From: Polaribacter aestuariivivens
Lineage (GTDB): Bacteria > Bacteroidota > Bacteroidia > Flavobacteriales > Flavobacteriaceae
NCBI RefSeq assembly: GCF_005885675.1
Contig: NZ_VANR01000001.1
Span: 248,001 to 312,000, forward strand
Length of the DNA: 64,000 nt
Direction of reading: 5' to 3'
A program made the translations under genes and the position numbers. How positions within the stretch are numbered: the stretch's first letter is position 1; every line of letters starts with the position of its first letter. This document shows positions 26,001-32,549 of the stretch, in pieces. The notes under the pieces are model-generated. The model saw only the letters and a list, made by a program, of their open reading frames with translations, had not been told where the DNA came from and made no database searches.

Positions 26001-27961
26001 ACTTTTATATTTGTAGTAGACCCAGGAATAACTGTTGCAGTAGTAGTACTTTTCAACTGAAAAGAAGAAGCATTGACACCAGTAATTTCTATATTAGAAA
26101 TGGTTACATCTGCTCCATTTATTGCATTTAAAGAAAATGTTTTAGACACTGTTGTACCCTTTCGAATTTCTCCATAACCATAATCTTCTTCCAAAGTAGA
26201 TAATGTTCGTTTTATACCATTTCCAGTAACATCTACAAAAGCTAATCGCCAAAATAATGGTCTAAAATCTTCGCTTTGTACAGCTATTTTATTTGTTTTA
26301 ACTCCTAATTCTGTAGGCGTAAAAGTGATTTGTAGCTGTTTAGATTCTCCAGGTTTTATTTCTAAAGGAAAAGTAGTGGTTGCAGAAACTTCATAAATAG
26401 CATCTGGATCTGCAGTAATTTTACTTGGCTTTGGTAAAATTAAGGTTCCTAAACCAGGGTTTGAAACTGTTACCGTTTTTACGGACGATTCTCCTACTAA
26501 AACATCTCCAAAATCTAAAGTATTTGTACTAACAGCTAAATCTGGTAAGTGAATATTTGCATTAAAACCAACTGGTCTTGTAGATGTAGCACCTGTTTCA
26601 CTATTATCATCACTAGTAATACTTATTTGAGCACTTCTTCTATCATATTGATCTGAAAAAGAATATATTGGCGAGAAATCAACCGTTATTTCTTTACTAC
26701 CTCCTTGTGGAATTTCAAATGGAAATGTAAGTCCGCTTTCCAATGAAAACTGTGTGAAATCTGATATGCTTTCAAAAGCTATAGCACTTACTGTTAATTT
26801 TGTATTTCCAGTATTATTTAAAGTTAATGTTTTTGTAGTTGTGGTATTAATGTCTTTTGTGCCAAAATCTAAATTCGGTATTGGTGCCAAAACAGGAATT
26901 AACGGAACTTCACTTGTACCAATTAAGGGGATTTCTGTCGGACTGTTTGGACCATCGTGATTTATTTGCATTGTAGCAGATTTATTACCAGAAGTAACAG
27001 GCGAAAAACCAACTTGTAATTCTATTGGAAATCCTTGTTCGTAACCAAAAGGACTTAAATTATTAGAATGAAAAAAATCACTTGCATCTGCTCCTGCAAA
27101 AGTAATACTGCTTATGTTTAACATTTTACTTGGGTTCGAGCTATCTAAATAAATCAATTCTATAAATTCGTCTTTAGAGTTTCCGGTATCTAAATCTCCA
27201 AAATTTATGCTTGTTACATTTGCTGTAACCCCATTATTAAACGCATTTCCAGAAAGTACTATTTCTAGTGGACTTCCATTTCCTGTGTGGCTAATTTGTA
27301 AAGTAGCCGATTTTGCACCAGCCGTAGTTGGATTAAAATTGATATTAAAATTGTCTTTTTCGTTATTATTATAACCACTAGCATTAGGTGTAAAATTATG
27401 ACTGAATTCAGAAGAGTTTGTTCCAATTAAAGCCACATTTGTGACAGAAACAACTGTATTTGAAATAAAAGTTAGTTCAATAGGGTTTGAATTATTACTA
27501 CCAACTGCTTTGTTGCCAAAATTTAATGTAGGAATATTTGCAAAAACCCCTGCTTCTGTAGATTTACCAGAAATGTATATATCTAATCTTTTTCCAGAAT
27601 AATCTATTTGAATAATGGCATTCTTATTTCCTAATGATGTAGGATTAAACGAAACTTGAAAACTTGTACTAGCTCCATCTGTATAACCAGTAGGATTTGC
27701 TACAAAATTATGTGAAAACTCAGATGCGTCTGCTCCAGCAATATTAAAATTATCGATAGTAATATTATTACCTGTTGTACTTATATTTAATTGAAAAGTA
27801 TTTTCTTTTGTTTTCGTATTTTCTACAAAACCAAAATTTGAGACACTGTAATCTTGTAAAGAAATAGTTTGTGAAAAAAGTGTTTCCGTAAAAAAAACGA
27901 TACAAAATACAACCATTATATGTAAGTATCTGTTTGACGAGTTTGTGTAAAGTTGTTTCAT
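20039..27961 (-). CDS. Giant T9SS-exported surface protein with choice-of-anchor D and HYR-like repeats
   Basis: 2640 residues. In order: signal peptide (about 1-31, ending LFSQ); a long array of ASH/choice-of-anchor D beta-sandwich repeats (about 35-1260), each with a version of LNFG followed by V-x-N-x-G and KSATLQI-type strands; an unrecognised central region (about 1260-1780) with an isolated Cys-x-x-Cys (DCSVCG); further beta domains; a fibronectin III-like domain (about 1918-2004); a cadherin-like domain (about 2006-2101); five near-identical 74-residue HYR-like repeats (about 2105-2474); and a C-terminal type A T9SS sorting domain (about 2558-2640) starting with LYPNPAS and ending FKRIIKN. 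It should cross the outer membrane by the type IX system and stay on the surface or be released. Adhesion or matrix building is inferred from architecture. Expression may be under the divergent hybrid sensor. Confidence 0.9.
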   Translation of the reverse strand: MKQLYTNSSNRYLHIMVVFCIVFFTETLFSQTISLQDYSVSNFGFVENTKTKENTFQLNISTTGNNITIDNFNIAGADASEFSHNFVANPTGYTDGASTSFQVSFNPTSLGNKNAIIQIDYSGKRLDIYISGKSTEAGVFANIPTLNFGNKAVGSNNSNPIELTFISNTVVSVTNVALIGTNSSEFSHNFTPNASGYNNNEKDNFNINFNPTTAGAKSATLQISHTGNGSPLEIVLSGNAFNNGVTANVTSINFGDLDTGNSKDEFIELIYLDSSNPSKMLNISSITFAGADASDFFHSNNLSPFGYEQGFPIELQVGFSPVTSGNKSATMQINHDGPNSPTEIPLIGTSEVPLIPVLAPIPNLDFGTKDINTTTTKTLTLNNTGNTKLTVSAIAFESISDFTQFSLESGLTFPFEIPQGGSKEITVDFSPIYSFSDQYDRRSAQISITSDDNSETGATSTRPVGFNANIHLPDLAVSTNTLDFGDVLVGESSVKTVTVSNPGLGTLILPKPSKITADPDAIYEVSATTTFPLEIKPGESKQLQITFTPTELGVKTNKIAVQSEDFRPLFWRLAFVDVTGNGIKRTLSTLEEDYGYGEIRKGTTVSKTFSLNAINGADVTISNIEITGVNASSFQLKSTTTATVIPGSTTNIKVDFTDTTLGTKSASLIITSNAENSPQTVNLTGTIINSDLIVSETNVTFDDTVITKTKEVEVTLSNTTGTDAVTISAINITGTDVSSFAVSDITFPTTINKGEETTFKIRFSPTVSGDKSATLEMISNDEKSPQSITVLGKAISPKIKLSQPMFSFDKTIAKKETRVKLLTIGNDGDADLTINSIAFSGTNNADYQVETFTFPLIIKKNENKTIKITFAPQETGNRVANLVLETEVLDNISIPLLGSSVAPIASFSNIDSFGEQAITTENPKKTITITNSGTSDLTISSIEKSGPDKDLFTLSDVTLPLILEKGVSKKIEITFNIPTDIVEVGSKNMALTFTTDDTNNNVVVKDLSAEVISLPNFSIASKILSLQPVIIGESTNTPLTVTNTGTADLIINGYYIYDFGLNKNGMNISGDQFPFIVKPGEQRDLIITSFGVALGEDSRGIGLKTNKTISGFYQSGFVLGQNVNSHVNQFVAVSDSKGPKVEVVSSTIMDDTSLGRESVKEIEIKNTGTSKLELFEVRHDGSDFHVDDRTNTGIHIIDIEPFETKKITVQFRPTGNVGNKLGVIKLRTNIIFFEDGKTKQKIVEIPVSGLAVEPVEVVAGGMVFEADKITESGDWRLLQGNVRAGKLLFSDDVNVNVVTREIETSGEMYMKDVPKVGDFGGDKVVISQGDDIKLTAGPSNPTFNLSPGAKPLNKGLELMEIPFEITKFTIIEDGTQIGGKLTLPEEIFGPDAHITIETLEISASKGVNVIGSAEINPEMKVLGTFTLNNAFIEFDTFTNSFAGGGEIGFKLMKKGVTVAAAIAIKNGGLNSVELEIEVDPGIPIASTGWELSGGNGFIKNIQEPPISIGLGVDIRPITPVETVRLDNMTLEYTFGTSFSASGTIQLFGDDIGKGSVKISNKGVGISVFADVFDVFQGDVKMLVESRKKSENENYLYFESSAKLAVTIPKIKDCSVCGLVNKGLPRKVADVDVFFNNTSMKASLTVLDILKLMVEAKQNKIKFGANLGVFNFSFKEAAKLKLAKGIYVAPLEFENLPENQIRDHLDGQSLILRPNGKQRKGKSKTSTEFTLNQSYENIIVKVEGTTETPSYTITLPNGTALTPVNAKSLGYLQENAEISVEKASYYVLKNTPVGTYKINITGSDTYQVDVFGAEFTGNIDITSINHNQTTKELKINWTDSDVDSDAKVSFFYDTDNNGFDGNAIQTDISEDDATDELTFDTSKLENGTYYVYGSINDGVNQPVVKYATQTFTVQNETKVAIPTLVAELQNDVVKLSWTKINEAEDYYVYIDEEPISKISPSQGVGITTSFDFPNIKPGRTYNFSVTALNATGEESNFSNIETINYVSTNKNNIPEITTTSLPVKNDACSTYSAVINATDPDSDVLTYSLEEAPVGMTISSNGNISWTPNNTQFGKNKVTVKVIDSNGGEDEKSYTITVFNVDEVAPVAPTIADTNSECAVTITEIPTANDACKGIITGTTTDALTFNTQGEHVITWKFDDGNGNIATTTQKVVINDETMPVVPTIADTNSECAVTITEIPTANDACKGIITGTTTDALTYNTQGEHTITWKFDDGNGNIATTTQKVVINDETMPVVPTIADTNSECAVTITEIPTANDACKGIITGTTSDALTYNSQGEHIITWKFDDGNGNIATTTQKVVINDETMPVVPTIADTNSECAVTITEIPTANDACKGVINGTTTDALTFNTQGEHVITWKFDDGNGNIATTTQKVIINDETMPVVPTIADTNSECTVTITEIPTANDACKGVITGTTIDALTYNTQGEHIITWKFDDGNGNIATTTQKVVINDVTKPIVLTKDFEIELDKDGKAFVTTGDIDNGSTDNCGIKSIVLSKTDFTATDVGDNIVTLTVTDTNNNVSSKNATVKVKGSALSIEEDKALEKTISLYPNPASANITIKSNFVKLKKVIFYDVNGKEILTKNINSLFEKINIEKFPNGIYFVKIISENSKSVFKRIIKN
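20541..21650 (-). repeat. Five tandem 222-bp repeats coding HYR-like domains
   Basis: The period is 222 bases (74 codons), so copy number can change without shifting frame. Copies differ at only a few positions per repeat, for example GIITGTTTDALTF versus GIITGTTSDALTY versus GVINGTTTDALTF. Each copy has a Cys pair (NSEC and DACKG) likely to form a disulfide. Boundaries are approximate. Confidence 0.85.
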
Positions 27962-28001
27962 AGTTTGTAATTAAAATATTGGCTGATAGCTATTTATTAT
28001 A

Positions 28002-28029
28002 CAAATAAAGGTAAAAGTAGAATCACAAA
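28002..28029 (-). promoter_or_regulatory. Candidate promoter of the giant surface-protein gene
   Basis: On the minus strand TTTATTTG (one mismatch to TAnnTTTG) at 28009-28002 is preceded at 16 bases by TTTG (28029-28026). The spacing is a little short and the TTTG lies inside the first of the 16-bp repeats, which suggests a promoter that needs a bound regulator. Confidence 0.35.
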
Positions 28030-28120
28030 TCGTTCAATCGACATCACAAATCAGTCAATTTTTAAAAAGTGGATATTTTAAAATCACAAATCGTTCAATC
28101 GAACTCACAAATCGTTCAAT
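28023..28120. promoter_or_regulatory. Four 16-bp direct repeats in two pairs, candidate regulator-binding sites
   Basis: TCACAAATCGTTCAAT occurs at 28023-28038, 28084-28099 and 28105-28120, and with two changes (TCACAAATCAGTCAAT) at 28044-28059. Within each pair the period is exactly 21 bases, two helical turns; the pairs are offset by 61 bases. They fill the gap between two divergent genes, one of which encodes an AraC-type DNA-binding output domain, a class that binds direct repeats with about this spacing. Confidence 0.65.
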
Positions 28121-28192
28121 TTTAGGAAAACAATTAAATACATTAAAAAAAAGTATACTTTTATTCCATATTAATTACTAAAAAGATTTAAT

Positions 28193-30289
28193 ATGTTTAA
28201 ATGGTATAACAAAATACTTGAAATTGGTATCGATAAAAATCTTGATAGAACAGAGGTAAAAAGAGTACGCCTTTTAAATTTATTTTGGAGCCAATGGATA
28301 ATTATACAATTGGTTTTAATTACAGAAGATGCCATTAGAAATCCAGAACCATTTTTACCTATATTAATTCATACGATTACTTTAACGGGCGTTATTTCTA
28401 TTTACTTTTTTCAGAAAAATAAAAAATTTAATACTGCAAGAATACTCTTTTTTCTTTTGATGCTTTACAGCAATGTTGCTTTTGCAAATTTTATTGAACC
28501 TGGTAAAAATATCGAATATTTTTATATCATAATTCCTCCTTTTTTATTGCTTTTTACAAATAATAGTAAATTAATATATGCCACATTTATTGTTTGTTAT
28601 TTACTTTTTACTGTACCAAAAAATATTTTAGATATCTATCCAGAAAACACACAAAACTCTAGTGTTTTAGGCTTAATTCTTTTTGTTATTATATTTTTAT
28701 TAGTCAATTATTTTAAAAGCACCAATGTAAAAAGTGAAATTGCTTTAGAAGAACAAAGAAACCAACTAGAAAATTTAAACAGACAACAATCGCAGTTTTT
28801 TATAAATGTTTCACACGAAATAAGAACACCTTTAACACTTTTAAAAGGGCAATTAGATAAATTAAAAATTCATAAAAATGATGATCAAATAGAACATATT
28901 CAAGAACAAGCAAACTATCAGATTCATAAAATTAAAAAAATTATAGACGATGTGATAGATCTTGCAAAAATGGAAACTTCTAATTTTTCTTTAAATTTAA
29001 AAGAAAACAATATTGTAAATCTTGTTCAAAAAATAAAAATATCTTTCGAGCCTTTATTTGAAAGAAAAAAAATTGACTTTACGTTTCATAGTAATTCCAA
29101 TGAAATACATTGCTCTTTAGACACTTCTTTTTTTGAGAGAGCTATTAACAATATTATATTAAATGCGTTAAAATACACCCCAGAAAATGGCAAAGTTTCA
29201 ATAACAATAGAAACCCAAGACAATCACGTAATTTTAAAAATTAGCGATACTGGAATTGGAATAAATAGCAAAGATTTACAAAAAATATTCAAACGCTTTT
29301 ATCAAGTAGAAAACGATATAAATAAATCTGGTGGAAGTGGTGTTGGCTTATCTTTTAGCAAAGAAATTATAAAAAAACATGCAGGAACTTTAAAAGTAAA
29401 AAGTAAATTAAATGAGGGAAGTGAATTTATTATTAAAATACCAACTAAAAACTTGCAACAAGAAACTATTTCGTTAAAGAATAAAATTGAAATTGAAAGT
29501 AATAATGCTATTGACAACTCTCAAATTAATCAAAGTGAAAAAATTAACAAAAATATATTGATTGTTGATGATTCTTATGAAATGAGAGATTACCTAAAAG
29601 AAATTCTAAGTAATTACAATTGTTTTGAAGCAGAAAATGGTTTAGAAGCTCTTAAAACGGTAAACGAACAAAAAATTGACTGTATTATTACAGATTACAT
29701 GATGCCAAAAATGAATGGCTTAGAACTGATTAAAAATTTAAACAAAATCGGTTATAAAAACCCAATTCTAATGTTAACTGCAAGAACAGATTATTCCAGC
29801 AAATTAGAAGTTTTACGATTAGGTATCGACGATTATTTACACAAACCTTTTGAAGCTGAAGAACTTTTAGTAAGACTTCAAAACAGACTTTCGAACGCAA
29901 ATAAAAGAGATGTATATATAGAAAAAGAAAAAATAGCGGATGCACATACAACAGATACAGACCAAAATTGGCTCTTAGAAATAAAAGAGTACATTCATAC
30001 AAACTGTGGAAAACAAAAACTAAATCAAGAAGACCTTTCTGTTTATTTTAATATGTCTAAAAGTTCCTTTTATAGAAAAATTAAAGCATTAACAGGTTTA
30101 ACTCCAAATGAATTTATCACAGAAATAAAATTGCAAAAGGCAAAAATATTAATAGAAAAAAGAGAAGTACATTCTTTAAAACAATTAACTTTAGAAGTTG
30201 GTTTTAGCCATAGTTCTTACTTTTCTACGAAATACTTTAAACGATTTGGTGTATTTCCCAACAAAGAAATTGAAAATAACTTTCAATAA
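28193..30289 (+). CDS. Hybrid sensor histidine kinase with receiver and AraC-type output domain
   Basis: 698 residues combining a whole two-component pathway. N-terminal membrane part with five or six hydrophobic segments (about 30-180) and no large periplasmic domain; coiled coil (about 180-200); HisKA with phospho-acceptor His208 in NVSHEIRTPLTLLKG; HATPase with NIILNALKYTPENG and SGGSGVGLSF; receiver domain with Asp501 in IITDYMMPKMNG; and a C-terminal AraC/HTH_18 domain (about 600-695) with FNMSKSSFYRKIKALTG and VGFSHSSYFSTKYFKRFG. This resembles the hybrid two-component systems of Bacteroides polysaccharide loci but lacks their periplasmic propeller sensor. It is divergent from the giant surface protein and is the likely reader of the 28023-28120 repeats. 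Confidence 0.93.
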   Translation: MFKWYNKILEIGIDKNLDRTEVKRVRLLNLFWSQWIIIQLVLITEDAIRNPEPFLPILIHTITLTGVISIYFFQKNKKFNTARILFFLLMLYSNVAFANFIEPGKNIEYFYIIIPPFLLLFTNNSKLIYATFIVCYLLFTVPKNILDIYPENTQNSSVLGLILFVIIFLLVNYFKSTNVKSEIALEEQRNQLENLNRQQSQFFINVSHEIRTPLTLLKGQLDKLKIHKNDDQIEHIQEQANYQIHKIKKIIDDVIDLAKMETSNFSLNLKENNIVNLVQKIKISFEPLFERKKIDFTFHSNSNEIHCSLDTSFFERAINNIILNALKYTPENGKVSITIETQDNHVILKISDTGIGINSKDLQKIFKRFYQVENDINKSGGSGVGLSFSKEIIKKHAGTLKVKSKLNEGSEFIIKIPTKNLQQETISLKNKIEIESNNAIDNSQINQSEKINKNILIVDDSYEMRDYLKEILSNYNCFEAENGLEALKTVNEQKIDCIITDYMMPKMNGLELIKNLNKIGYKNPILMLTARTDYSSKLEVLRLGIDDYLHKPFEAEELLVRLQNRLSNANKRDVYIEKEKIADAHTTDTDQNWLLEIKEYIHTNCGKQKLNQEDLSVYFNMSKSSFYRKIKALTGLTPNEFITEIKLQKAKILIEKREVHSLKQLTLEVGFSHSSYFSTKYFKRFGVFPNKEIENNFQ

Positions 30290-30448
30290 TCTAAAAAATA
30301 TACACTCTTTTTATTCTGATTTAATTACGTTCGTTCTTTATTGATTTTAAAAGATATTTACGAACATTGAATTGAAATTGCAAAAAATCATGGAGCCAAC
30401 AAATAATTTATAATTGCTAAAAAATTTTAAATTAAAAAAACTACCTAT

Positions 30449-30479
30449 TGCCATTTCGACTTTGTAGAGAAATCTCAAC
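30449..30479 (+). repeat. Truncated copy of the palindromic element found in the RND pump gene
   Basis: The stretch reading CCATTTCGAC, then TTTGTAGAG, then AAATCTCAAC matches, with changes, the left half of the 613-684 element read on the minus strand (GTCATTCCGAC, then AGAGCGAG, then GAATCTCAT). No right half with an AATGAC end is seen. It lies in non-coding DNA. Confidence 0.4.
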
Positions 30480-30505
30480 TCTAAAATCTTTAAATTTTTA
30501 AATTT

Positions 30506-30664
30506 TTAGTTCTTCGGATTATTCAATATAATTAACGCTCCTATTACTCCAGGAATCCAGCCACAAAGTGTTAATAAAAAAATAATCACAAAAGAACCAC
30601 AACCTTTATCTATAACAGAAAGTGGAGGAAAAAATATAGCAAAAAAGACTCTAAAAATACTCAT
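30506..30664 (-). CDS. YqaE/Pmp3-family small membrane protein
   Basis: 52 residues encoded on the minus strand from ATG at 30664 to TAA at 30506. Two hydrophobic hairpin segments (about 6-20 and 25-46) are joined by a short polar turn. The family pattern is clear: FFPPLSVIDKGCGSFVIIF then LLTLCGWIPGVIGALII. Pmp3/YqaE proteins sit in the plasma membrane and are linked to salt, cold and envelope stress, though the molecular role is unsettled. It lies between the hybrid sensor and the sulfatase and is apparently monocistronic. Confidence 0.9.
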   Translation of the reverse strand: MSIFRVFFAIFFPPLSVIDKGCGSFVIIFLLTLCGWIPGVIGALIILNNPKN

Positions 30665-30732
30665 AATATAACTCTTGGTTGGTATATTATAAAACGATTA
30701 ATGACTGCTTTTGTTACAATAAAATCTTTTGA

Positions 30733-32388
30733 TTACTTACTTTCTGTTGTTTTTACTCCTTCTGGGTTGTTTATTTTTTGATACCAGCCACGTCCGTCAA
30801 TTGGCAATACATTTGTTCTTTCTGCCCAAGCGTACCATTTTTTACTTAATTGCTCTATTTTTTCTGGGTATTTAGTTGCTAAATTATTTGTTTCAGCCCT
30901 ATCTTCTTTTAAATTATACAATTCCCAATCTTTAAAATACGGGTATTGTTGCATGTTTAAAGAAACCAGTTTCCAATCTCCATCTCTCATTCCTCTTGCT
31001 CCAGTATGCTCAAAATAAATAGCTCTGTTATGCGTTTTATCTCCATTAAAAGTTGCGACCAAACTTTCTCCTTCCAAAGGTGTAATTTTGTTTTCTTTGT
31101 ATGTTTTTGGGTATTCTACTTCCGCCAATTCTAAAATGGTTGGCATAAAATCAATTACATGCCCCATTTGACTTTTTAAAGTTCCTTTTTCTTTGATTCC
31201 TTTTGGCCAATGTGCAATTAATGGTGTAGAAACTCCACCTTCATGTTCCCATTTTTTGTAATTTCTAAATGGTGTATTACTCACGTTTGCCCATGCTTTT
31301 CTGTAACTTTCAAAAGATTTTTCAGTTCCTAAATCTTCCAATTCTTTACTTTCTCCTCTAGAAACTGGTTGCAAACAACCACCATTATCAGAGAGAAAAA
31401 GAATTAAGGTATTCTCAAATTGATTGTGTTTTTTTAAGGTTGAAATAATACGTCCAATTCCTTGATCCATACAATCGATTTGCGCTGCATAAATAGCCAT
31501 TCGCTTGTCCATATCAATCTTTTCTGCTTGTGAAAGAGAATCCCAATCTGCAATATCCTTATCTTTTTCAGAAAGTTTTACGTTTTCATCAATAACGCCC
31601 AATTCTTTCATTTTATCGTAACGTTTTTTTCGTAAAACGTCCCAACCTTCCATATATTTTCCTTCGTATTTTTTTATGTCTTCAGGTTTTGCTTGAATTG
31701 GCCAATGAGGAGCAATATGAGCAACATACATAAAAAACGGATTATTTTTTTCCTCTATGTGCTTTTCAATAAAATTAGATGAAGCATCATTTACAGCATC
31801 AGTAAAATAAAAATCTTCATCTGGCTGAATATGTGTATTACCAGCATATAAATTATCTGGATTAAAATAATCTGAAGCACCTTTTAAAATTCCAAAAAAA
31901 CCATCAAAACCTCTTTGTAAAGGCCAATTATGGTTTGGACTATCTTGATCACTTTCATCATCTTTATTTACATGCCATTTTCCAGAAACATAGGTAGAAT
32001 AGCCAGAATTTTTTAAAGCTTCTGCAACTGTAACACAGTTATTATTTAATTCCGCTGTATAACCTGGGTTTCCTAAATCTACTTTTGTCATCCACCCCAA
32101 ACCTGTTTGATGTGGATATAAACCTGTTAATAAAGAAGCTCTTGTCGGGCAACACCTAGATGTGTTGTAGAATTGTGTATAACGAATTCCGTTATTTGCT
32201 AAAGCGTCTAAATTTGGTGTTTCTATTTCTCCTCCGTAACTTCCAATATCAGAAAAACCCATATCATCTGCAAGAATTACAATAATGTTTGGTTTTGATT
32301 TTTCGATTGTTTTTTCTTTTTGCTGACAAGAATTAAAAGTGATAATAATTCCTAAGAATAAAATAAATGAGAGTTGATTGAGTTTCAT
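30733..32388 (-). CDS. Arylsulfatase-like sulfatase lipoprotein
   Basis: 551 residues. Signal peptide with lipidated Cys21 (FNSC), then the alkaline-phosphatase-fold sulfatase domain: VILADDMGFSDIGSYGG (calcium-binding Asp pair at about 41-42), the formylglycine signature CCPTRASLLTG with modifiable Cys79, VSGKWHVN, HIAPHWPIQ and FLSDNGG. Cys-type enzymes need an anaerobic or copper-dependent maturase supplied elsewhere. Probable role: removing sulfate esters from algal polysaccharides or other sulfated glycans in the periplasm or at the surface. No glycoside hydrolase or SusC/D genes lie nearby, so substrate cannot be inferred from context. Confidence 0.92.
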   Translation of the reverse strand: MKLNQLSFILFLGIIITFNSCQQKEKTIEKSKPNIIVILADDMGFSDIGSYGGEIETPNLDALANNGIRYTQFYNTSRCCPTRASLLTGLYPHQTGLGWMTKVDLGNPGYTAELNNNCVTVAEALKNSGYSTYVSGKWHVNKDDESDQDSPNHNWPLQRGFDGFFGILKGASDYFNPDNLYAGNTHIQPDEDFYFTDAVNDASSNFIEKHIEEKNNPFFMYVAHIAPHWPIQAKPEDIKKYEGKYMEGWDVLRKKRYDKMKELGVIDENVKLSEKDKDIADWDSLSQAEKIDMDKRMAIYAAQIDCMDQGIGRIISTLKKHNQFENTLILFLSDNGGCLQPVSRGESKELEDLGTEKSFESYRKAWANVSNTPFRNYKKWEHEGGVSTPLIAHWPKGIKEKGTLKSQMGHVIDFMPTILELAEVEYPKTYKENKITPLEGESLVATFNGDKTHNRAIYFEHTGARGMRDGDWKLVSLNMQQYPYFKDWELYNLKEDRAETNNLATKYPEKIEQLSKKWYAWAERTNVLPIDGRGWYQKINNPEGVKTTESK

Positions 32389-32423
32389 AAAATGGTTGAT
32401 TGAGTTGAAAGCACTTCTTCAAC

Positions 32424-32431
32424 CAAAGATA
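32424..32431 (-). promoter_or_regulatory. -7 promoter box of the sulfatase gene
   Basis: Minus-strand TATCTTTG, perfect TAnnTTTG match, 35 bases before the start codon. Confidence 0.4.
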
Positions 32432-32500
32432 ATAAGGAAAACGAATAAAAAAGTTTGCTAATAATTATTTGAAGGTATAGAAATTGTCAAATAAATAAAA

Positions 32501-32524
32501 AAAATCCCACAAAAGTGGGATTTT
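32501..32524 (-). terminator. Terminator of the M14 peptidase gene
   Basis: AAAATCCCAC (32501-32510) pairs perfectly with GTGGGATTTT (32515-32524) around AAAA. It lies 25 bases past the stop codon of the minus-strand gene at 32550. Confidence 0.8.
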
Positions 32525-32549
32525 AAATTTTAGATTATTTTTTTTTGAT

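Noticed and set aside
23331..26060. Long plus-strand frames (100-204 codons) inside the giant repeat-protein gene
   Set aside because: They arise because repeated Thr/Ser/Asn/Val-rich codons rarely give stops on the opposite strand; no start-site signals or family resemblance.
28023..28120. Short CRISPR-like array
   Set aside because: Repeats are only 16 bp and the gaps within pairs are 5 bp, too short for spacers; no cas genes are present. A regulatory site fits better.
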